A DNA stretch of 47,389 nt from Pediococcus damnosus (GTDB taxonomy: Bacteria; Bacillota; Bacilli; Lactobacillales; Lactobacillaceae): assembly GCF_001437255.1 (NCBI RefSeq), contig NZ_JQBD01000010.1, forward strand, positions 1 through 47,389, written 5' to 3'. Position numbers and translations under genes: made by a program. The number at the start of each line of letters is the position of its first letter. The stretch's first letter is position 1. The notes below the pieces were generated by a model. That model did not search any database. It worked only from the letters and a program-made list of their open reading frames with translations, and was not told where the DNA came from. Shown here in pieces: positions 41,599 through 47,389 of this stretch.

Positions 41599-42489
41599 TT
41601 AATGACTAGTTTGGTGGTTTCTTTTTAAATGGCTCAGTTTTGGTTTGAATGGTAACCCACTAATTTTTTCTTGTAAGGCTGCGTTGATAACGCCCCCAAT
41701 TAGCATGATTTCGGCCAAAAAATCTAACCACAACATGATAATAATAAAAGTTCCAATCGTTTTATACGTAGTAACTGCTCCGCCAAAATAGCGTAAATAT
41801 AACGTAAAAAATTGGGTCAAAATAACGAGACCAATCATCGCAAAGAGTGCACCAGCCCACGCGTACCGCCAACGAACCCTAGCCATCGGCACGATCATAT
41901 ACAAGATGGTCAAAATCAACCAAATTCCGAGAATTGTAATTGGCCACTTGATAGTTTCTACAAAATTGATAAAATCCTGTGGTATTTGTAGCAACGGCGT
42001 GAGATAAGCTAACGCAACTTGCCCGAATGAAAAAGAAAAGACAATTATAATCAACGCCACCATAAATAAAAGGACAATTAAAAATGATAGAATGCGCATT
42101 AATATTGCATTGGTCGTGTTCTCCATGTCGTAGGTCGCGTTTAAGGCCTGTTGGAAGGCGCTGATCCCCTTGCTGGCAGACCAGAGGGCCACTACCACCC
42201 CAATTGATAACACGCCACCATTGTTAGTTGTTAGTAGTTGTTTAATCAGGGGACTCAAAATCTTATAAATATTTTCTGGCATAATTCGATTTACATATTT
42301 CAAAACGGTGTTTACCGGTAAATTTAATAAGGGTAATACATTCCCAATCAATAAGAGTAAAGGAAAGAAAGATAGCAACGTATAGTAAGCTAACACAATC
42401 CCATTGTTTGAGATGTTTCCTTTTTTATACCGCCGCAAAAAGATCGTGATAAAATCAAAAAATGAGGTTTGTTGAAATCTTCTAAGCAT
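41599..42489 (-). CDS. YihY/BrkB family inner-membrane protein
   Basis: A 296-residue protein with about six membrane segments and the family signatures NGIVLAYYTLLSFFPLLLLI, LWSASKGISAFQQALNATY and RWRYAWAGALFA. Earlier naming as ribonuclease BN was wrong for this family. The true function is uncertain, though transport or envelope roles are proposed. ATG 42489 is preceded by a GGAGG site. Confidence 0.9.
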   Translation of the reverse strand: MLRRFQQTSFFDFITIFLRRYKKGNISNNGIVLAYYTLLSFFPLLLLIGNVLPLLNLPVNTVLKYVNRIMPENIYKILSPLIKQLLTTNNGGVLSIGVVVALWSASKGISAFQQALNATYDMENTTNAILMRILSFLIVLLFMVALIIIVFSFSFGQVALAYLTPLLQIPQDFINFVETIKWPITILGIWLILTILYMIVPMARVRWRYAWAGALFAMIGLVILTQFFTLYLRYFGGAVTTYKTIGTFIIIMLWLDFLAEIMLIGGVINAALQEKISGLPFKPKLSHLKRNHQTSH

Positions 42490-42720
42490 GGCTGTCCTCC
42501 TCTGTATCGATATGGTTGTTTTCTTTAGTTTACCATGTGATTGCTGCTTATAAAAATAATAAGATAATCACGTTTTCTATTTAACTTTGCTTTTTAATTA
42601 AACGACAAAACTGATTTGCATTTCAGTACTCAATTACAGGAGGAATATATCTAAAAATAGTAATCTATCTAATAAAATAATGTTAAAATTAAATCATAAT
42701 ATAATAGTTGAGGTGAGTTT

Positions 42721-44457
42721 ATGTCAGATAGTAACTACGATGTATATGTGAATAATATGGTAGAAGTGAACTATGATGCAACGATCGACCAAACTGCCCG
42801 TTTCGATGGTCTCTACAAGGGAATGATGTGGCCGTATAACCATGGTGATGTGGCTGGCAATCGTGACGCACGACCATTACACGGAACAGCAATCCATGTT
42901 ACACAAGAAGCAAATCTGAATACAGGCATGACCTTTGTGAAATTTAATTGGCAAGGAAACGATGTTTGGATTCCCAAAGAAGGAGTTATTCCGCCCACAT
43001 TTGATTCACAAATTAGTCTCACTAACCAATTAGCAACGTTAGCCAAAACTAACATTGATTATCCTTACTTTAAGGACATTCCACAAACTAAAAAATTTAG
43101 TCATATTCCGATCGGATATATTAATAAGGATAGAATAGCCGGTCAAACCATTCTGGTAACCGCTCGTGCCATTCGTAGTGATAATCAAGAATTTAAACAG
43201 TTTTTTACCAACGGATCATGATTTTGGGTCAGTTCTCAGGCCGTCACAAAGATGGGCAAGCCATTGGCAACTCTATTTATTGGTAGTGACACTGCCTCGC
43301 GCTCAAAAGCTAAATCTAAAATAAGTAGTGTGACAATTCGACAACCAAACGGTGAAAATACGCTGGCCCAGATCAAGTTTTCTGTCCAAGGCAATTACAC
43401 CAAAGATTTCAAGCGCCGTAATTTCGAATTCGAACTTTATAATGATTTCGAGCAATCCCAATCTAAATTAGTTAAATTTGGCACTTGGCAGCCAAGAAGT
43501 AAATTTTCTTTGCGTGGTGACTATACCGACCAAACCCATTCCAGAAATGGAACTGGCTACTCTTTATGGAAAGAAATTTTAGCAACTGAAAAAATCTATC
43601 CTGAAAAAATCAGAGATAAAGAGATGTTGGGAACCATTCAAACCCAGCCAGTCAATGTCTTCTTTGATGGTATGAATTATGGCATTTACAGTCTTTCAAG
43701 CTATTTCGATGCGAATAGTCTCAAGCTCGATTCTAACAATGAAGATGAAATCCTCCTGTTAGCACTTGATGGCTACACAAATGATAAAGATCTTGCTTTT
43801 GCAAACCCAACTGCCAGATTAAATGATTCTGACTTTGGCGTCATGTCACACCATACAGCTGCCGATAAAAAATTGTTTACAAATACAAATCGTTTAATGA
43901 AATTTATCCATTCTTCAACCGATCAAGAATTTCATAAAAATGCCCAAAATTACTTTGATCCTCTCAATTTGATTGATTACATTTTGTTTACGGGGGCCCT
44001 TGACGCCTTTGATAATGTTACTCACAATACAACTGTCTTCACTTATGATGGCAAGCATTGGTTGTTTTCATTAATTGATTTAGATATTAGTTTTGATATT
44101 GATGCAGATGGCAAACTTCTTTCTAATCCACATCCAGTTTTGAATCATATTGATTCACCGTTGTTCAAACGAATTTTTGCTTGCTTCCCAGAAGAGGTAG
44201 AATCCCGCTGGCAGGAATTACGCAAAACAATTCTCAGTGAAGACCATGTAATTGACGCTTACAAACAAAAGATGGACGAAATTGGCGGAACAAATTTTGC
44301 TGCTGATCAAAACATTTGGCACAGTCCAACCGGTCCAACGAGTAGTTTAGCCAATGTAACTAACTTTGTTCACCGACAATTACCTAAGTGCGATCATATT
44401 ATTGAAAAATCATTTCATAGCAACCTTTTAAACGGATTTAAAATAGATTTCAAATAA
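42721..44457 (+). pseudogene. GW/SH3-CotH-like gene interrupted by an in-frame TGA
   Basis: One reading frame runs from ATG 42721 (GAGGTGAG upstream) to 44457, broken only by TGA at 43219-43221. The first part (166 residues) holds a GW/SH3-like repeat (DGLYKGMMWPY, then WQGNDVWIPKEGV) and most of a second. That second repeat continues past the stop as FWVSSQAV. The remainder (about 400 residues) resembles CotH-type protein kinases (PVNVFFDGMNYGIYSL, WLFSLIDLDISFDID). ATG 43252 has no ribosome-binding site, so separate translation is unlikely. There is no signal peptide. A true nonsense mutation, a sequencing error or readthrough are all possible. Confidence 0.75.
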
Positions 44458-44483
44458 GGAATCGTTCACTGTATGTACATCTT

Positions 44484-44529
44484 CCTGTTAATAAATTGCC
44501 CAAATGGTAACCAATTAACAGGATTTTTT
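44484..44529 (+). terminator. Terminator of the CotH-like gene
   Basis: CCTGTTAAT/ATTAACAGG arms with a 21-base loop are followed by TTTTTT. Confidence 0.7.
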
Positions 44530-44721
44530 AAAATTAAATTTCTAATACCGAAAAAACTAATTTTTATATACTAAAGCTAAACTCTACTTAAAATTCACTA
44601 TGTTAAAAAAATAGCTTGAATCCTAAATTTATAGGAATCAAACTATAATAAATCGCCTTATCTATTTTTGTCATAACCTTCATGTTATCTTAGCTTCAAA
44701 GCAACTGGATCAAAGTTCAAC

Positions 44722-45705
44722 TTAACTCTTCAAAAGTTTTTCAGAATGTGCCAAGTATTTACTAAAATCAGAAATATCATAGTTCTCATATTCTGAACCT
44801 GGCTGATGCAATGCCTGTAATTGCTGTTGCATTATATCTTGTGTGGAGCCCCATAAATCAGCGTTTTCTTTCAACATCAGCTGTTGTTCATGGTCTAATG
44901 TTTTCTCATCATATCCAGGATTCTTTTTCTCCCAATAAAACAATGTGGCAATAGAATTGCCAAAATCAAACGCTAATTTCTGGGGTGCCTTTTCTTTAAT
45001 CTTACGCAAATAATATTTATTCATTTTAGCCCATTGATCTAACCGAATATTAAATTTTAAGGCAGGATCTCTAACAGTAGATTTTTCATTATACAACCAA
45101 CTGTAAACAAACGAGTCAAGCCAAACAACATCACTCGCTAATTCTACCGCCATGGCACAGAAATACACATCCTCAAATATCCGAACATCATCCAGCCAGT
45201 GCAAGCCCATCCGTTCGACATAATCACGATTGAACCATTTGGCATAGGCAGCACTCCAAACAGGATCATTATGTAAATAAAAATAACTGCCGTCTGCATT
45301 TCTACCTTGTTCAATATACTTGGCAACTATTACTTCATGGTCACCCTTTTTAACTACATCAAAAAACTCCTGCAGAGCACCATCATAATAAAATTCATCA
45401 TCAGCATCAACAAACATATAGTATCTGCCCTTGGCCATTTCCATGCCACGCTGTCTAGCAACCCCGGCGCCCCCACTATTCGTAAAATATTTGTAACGAA
45501 TATTAAGATTATTAAGCACTGAAAAATCATCTAAACTTTTTAGTTTTTTTCCACCATCTCCAACTAGAATAATTTCCACTTCACGAAAATCAATCCCAAT
45601 TTGATAGTTAATTGATGATAAAGCAATCATCAGCTGATACTCATCTTCGTTGTAAAAGGGAATGATAATTGACACAGTTGGCCTGAATTCTTTCTTTGCA
45701 TCCAT
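44722..45705 (-). CDS. Family 2 glycosyltransferase (second of pair)
   Basis: A 327-residue cytosolic GT-A enzyme, VSIIIPFYNE at the start. The nucleotide-binding GDGG is at 49-52, the metal-binding DADD at 100-103, and an EDVYF motif (likely near the catalytic base) follows WLDDVRIF. No membrane segment is seen. The sugar and acceptor are unknown. It is paralogous to the upstream gene throughout and begins two bases after its stop, with GGAG upstream. Candidate roles are surface polysaccharide, teichoic acid or protein glycosylation. Confidence 0.88.
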   Translation of the reverse strand: MDAKKEFRPTVSIIIPFYNEDEYQLMIALSSINYQIGIDFREVEIILVGDGGKKLKSLDDFSVLNNLNIRYKYFTNSGGAGVARQRGMEMAKGRYYMFVDADDEFYYDGALQEFFDVVKKGDHEVIVAKYIEQGRNADGSYFYLHNDPVWSAAYAKWFNRDYVERMGLHWLDDVRIFEDVYFCAMAVELASDVVWLDSFVYSWLYNEKSTVRDPALKFNIRLDQWAKMNKYYLRKIKEKAPQKLAFDFGNSIATLFYWEKKNPGYDEKTLDHEQQLMLKENADLWGSTQDIMQQQLQALHQPGSEYENYDISDFSKYLAHSEKLLKS

Positions 45706-45707
45706 TA

Positions 45708-46718
45708 TTACTTCGTCTCCTTTTCAGAAAATTGATTTCCTAACGCGTATTGTTCTGTATCGTATAAAAATTTAATTGCATCATCATTACTTAAGCCTGT
45801 GTAATTAGTTTTTTTTATGTTGTAACTTATGATTGCTTGCATAATTTTTACGCGTGCCGGTAGCCAATACGAACTAAATTCACGAAGCAAATGAATATGC
45901 TCTTCTGTAAATTTTTCCATATTTGCTGGTTTAAATTTCTTTTGTCGATAATAAATATCTGCAACATAATCCACAAACCAATCTTCCACACGCGCAGCTT
46001 TGTATTTTTGTACTTGTTCAAGAAAATATCGACGTCCTCTACTCCAAATATGTAACTGGTCATCAAAGGAAATCCCTGAATTATCAATACGTCGGCCAAC
46101 TGATTTACTGTTATACAACCAAGTATAACTGTAAGCATCTATTTGCTTAATATTCGTTGCAAATTCATAAGCTAGCCCAACAAAATAAGTATCTTCAAAC
46201 ACTTTCAAATCATCAGCCCAGCGAATATGATAGCGCTCAATAAGATCACGATTAAACCACTTAGAAAAAATAGAATAGTTTTCATTGTTATCATGGAAAA
46301 CATAAAACAGGTTGCCGTTCTCAATACTCTTTGCTTGTTCAACATACTTACCAGCAATTATGTCATAATTTTTTTTATCAGTAACATTGAAAAAATCTAA
46401 CAAAGCCCCATCAATATGGAATTGATCATCCGCATCCATAAACATAAAATACTGGCCACTTGCATGATCCATTCCCATTTGTCGAGCAGGCCCAGGACCA
46501 TGCCCTTCACTTGAACGAAGGTAAATTACATCTAAATTTTTTAGTAGTCTAAAAGTATCCTTACCATTTGGAAGCTCAGGACCGCCATCATTTACTAAAA
46601 TGACTTCAACTTTTTCAAAATTAATACCAATTTGATTATTTATTGAGGTTAATACATTAAACACTGTGTAAATCGGCTCATTATGGAATGGAATAATAAT
46701 CGAAACTGTTTTCTGCAT
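45708..46718 (-). CDS. Family 2 glycosyltransferase (first of pair)
   Basis: A 336-residue GT-A glycosyltransferase. VSIIIPFHNE opens the fold; NDGG (43-46) and DADD (95-98) bind nucleotide sugar and metal, and FEDTYF matches the EDxYF motif of its neighbour. The shared blocks SINNQIGI, KWFNRDLIERY and YSYTWLYNSKS show recent tandem duplication followed by divergence. The ATG has AGGAG. It leads the two-gene unit facing the CotH-like gene across 264 bases. Substrate unknown. Confidence 0.88.
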   Translation of the reverse strand: MQKTVSIIIPFHNEPIYTVFNVLTSINNQIGINFEKVEVILVNDGGPELPNGKDTFRLLKNLDVIYLRSSEGHGPGPARQMGMDHASGQYFMFMDADDQFHIDGALLDFFNVTDKKNYDIIAGKYVEQAKSIENGNLFYVFHDNNENYSIFSKWFNRDLIERYHIRWADDLKVFEDTYFVGLAYEFATNIKQIDAYSYTWLYNSKSVGRRIDNSGISFDDQLHIWSRGRRYFLEQVQKYKAARVEDWFVDYVADIYYRQKKFKPANMEKFTEEHIHLLREFSSYWLPARVKIMQAIISYNIKKTNYTGLSNDDAIKFLYDTEQYALGNQFSEKETK

Positions 46719-47389
46719 AACACTGCAACTCCTCTATAATATACTTCATCATATTTAATAAATTCTTTTATTCATATCACCTAACAATTATAAGTCAACT
46801 ATGACTTCAAGAATAAATATAGAATCCATAAACTCTTCTTTTATTTATTAATCCATTCAATCATGAATCATCTGTTGAAAATTGTGTAACCACAAATTTT
46901 TATACTTCACATATTATTTATCCTATGCCAAAGATTCTAAACAATTTATCGTCAATATTTTCTCCAGACCATTAGTTAGTCACTAACGCTCATAATTGTT
47001 TATACAACTAATTATACCATTTTTGTTTAATTAGTTGGCTAATTAATAAAAAAGTCTACCATATTAAGAACCAAAAAATTAAGAAATATTATTAGAGTAA
47101 TCTGTCTCATTTCTTACACAAGCGAAGTTATAAAATTCACCAATGAAAAACATCTAAACGAGGTTAAAAAGGATTCTTAATGCTTATAACTCAAAACATT
47201 ATAACGTGCTAAATAAACTAATAGATACCTAACCAAATCCTAATGTCATCTTCAATTCACATAAGCATTGCTATTTAGTCATAAAAACAAACCGGCATTG
47301 AATACAAACAAGTGTAAAAGAAATGAATTCTAAAGCTATTCAACTTTTTATTATATTCCCTGAAATATTCATAGATCGAAATATAATGC
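46719..47389. other. AT-rich non-coding right end
   Basis: About 670 bp upstream of the glycosyltransferases with no open frame that has a ribosome-binding site, no tRNA and no clear terminator. A TTGACT followed 16 bases later by TATGAA near 46775-46800 (minus strand) could be the glycosyltransferase promoter, but this is weak. I see nothing else I can support. Confidence 0.6.

Noticed and set aside
43252-44457. Second half of the CotH-like gene as a separate gene starting at ATG 43252
   Set aside because: No ribosome-binding site, and homologous domain sequence continues in frame upstream across the TGA.
46719-47389. Search for an insertion sequence, attachment site or small toxin gene at the right end
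   Set aside because: No terminal inverted repeats, transposase fragments, tRNA or supported small open frame were visible.

Overview
This window is chromosomal DNA from a low-GC, non-sporulating Firmicute. It is almost certainly a member of the Lactobacillaceae. The NAD-dependent L-lactate dehydrogenase is closely similar to what I recall of the Lactiplantibacillus plantarum enzyme. Gene order is shared with Bacillus but lacks the sporulation genes, and a class A sortase, strong Shine-Dalgarno sequences and several GTG/TTG starts fit the same assignment. I cannot name the species.

Layout. Positions 1-182 (minus strand) carry tandem promoters and a boxA leader of an rRNA operon whose structural genes lie beyond the left edge. 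Positions 383-16184 (minus strand) hold the conserved block pth, mfd, a SpoVB/MurJ-like flippase, rqcP, divIC, yabR, tilS, hpt, ftsH, hslO, dusB, lysS, running into the rRNA operon as in Bacillus. A long inverted repeat interrupts the block at 10007-10373. Positions 16512-19829 (plus strand) carry ldh, an L,D-transpeptidase and the c-di-AMP sensor cbpA, followed by a tandem array of hairpin repeats (19927-20212). Positions 20207-25834 hold queT with a preQ1-I riboswitch, a GNAT acetyltransferase, a DUF488 protein, the mazE-like/mazF, alr, acpS group and the RNA helicase cshA. Positions 26012-32598 hold murF, an unrecognised protein, htpX, lemA, a low-molecular-weight phosphatase, a sortase and an MFS exporter. 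Positions 32713-38742 (minus strand) hold rpmE2, rho, a MurA paralogue with Asp in place of the catalytic Cys, pyrG behind a CTP-sensing type attenuator, rpoE and a DUF1934 protein. Positions 38970-42489 hold an HD phosphohydrolase, a HAD phosphatase, a small membrane protein and a BrkB-type membrane protein. The right end is accessory: a GW/SH3-CotH-like gene broken by one in-frame TGA, two tandem paralogous family 2 glycosyltransferases, and about 670 bp of AT-rich sequence with no gene that I can support.

Functionally the window is mostly housekeeping: translation and tRNA/rRNA maintenance (lysS, dusB, tilS, pth, rqcP, rpmE2), transcription (mfd, rho, rpoE), cell wall and division (alr, murF, murA, flippase, divIC, L,D-transpeptidase, sortase) and proteostasis (ftsH, hslO, htpX). 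I did not find a convincing new multi-gene system. The observations most worth following are the two families of structured intergenic repeats with paired substitutions in their stems, the preQ1-I and pyrG leader controls, the Asp-type MurA, the interrupted CotH-like gene beside the glycosyltransferase pair, and the diverged MazE-like antitoxin.
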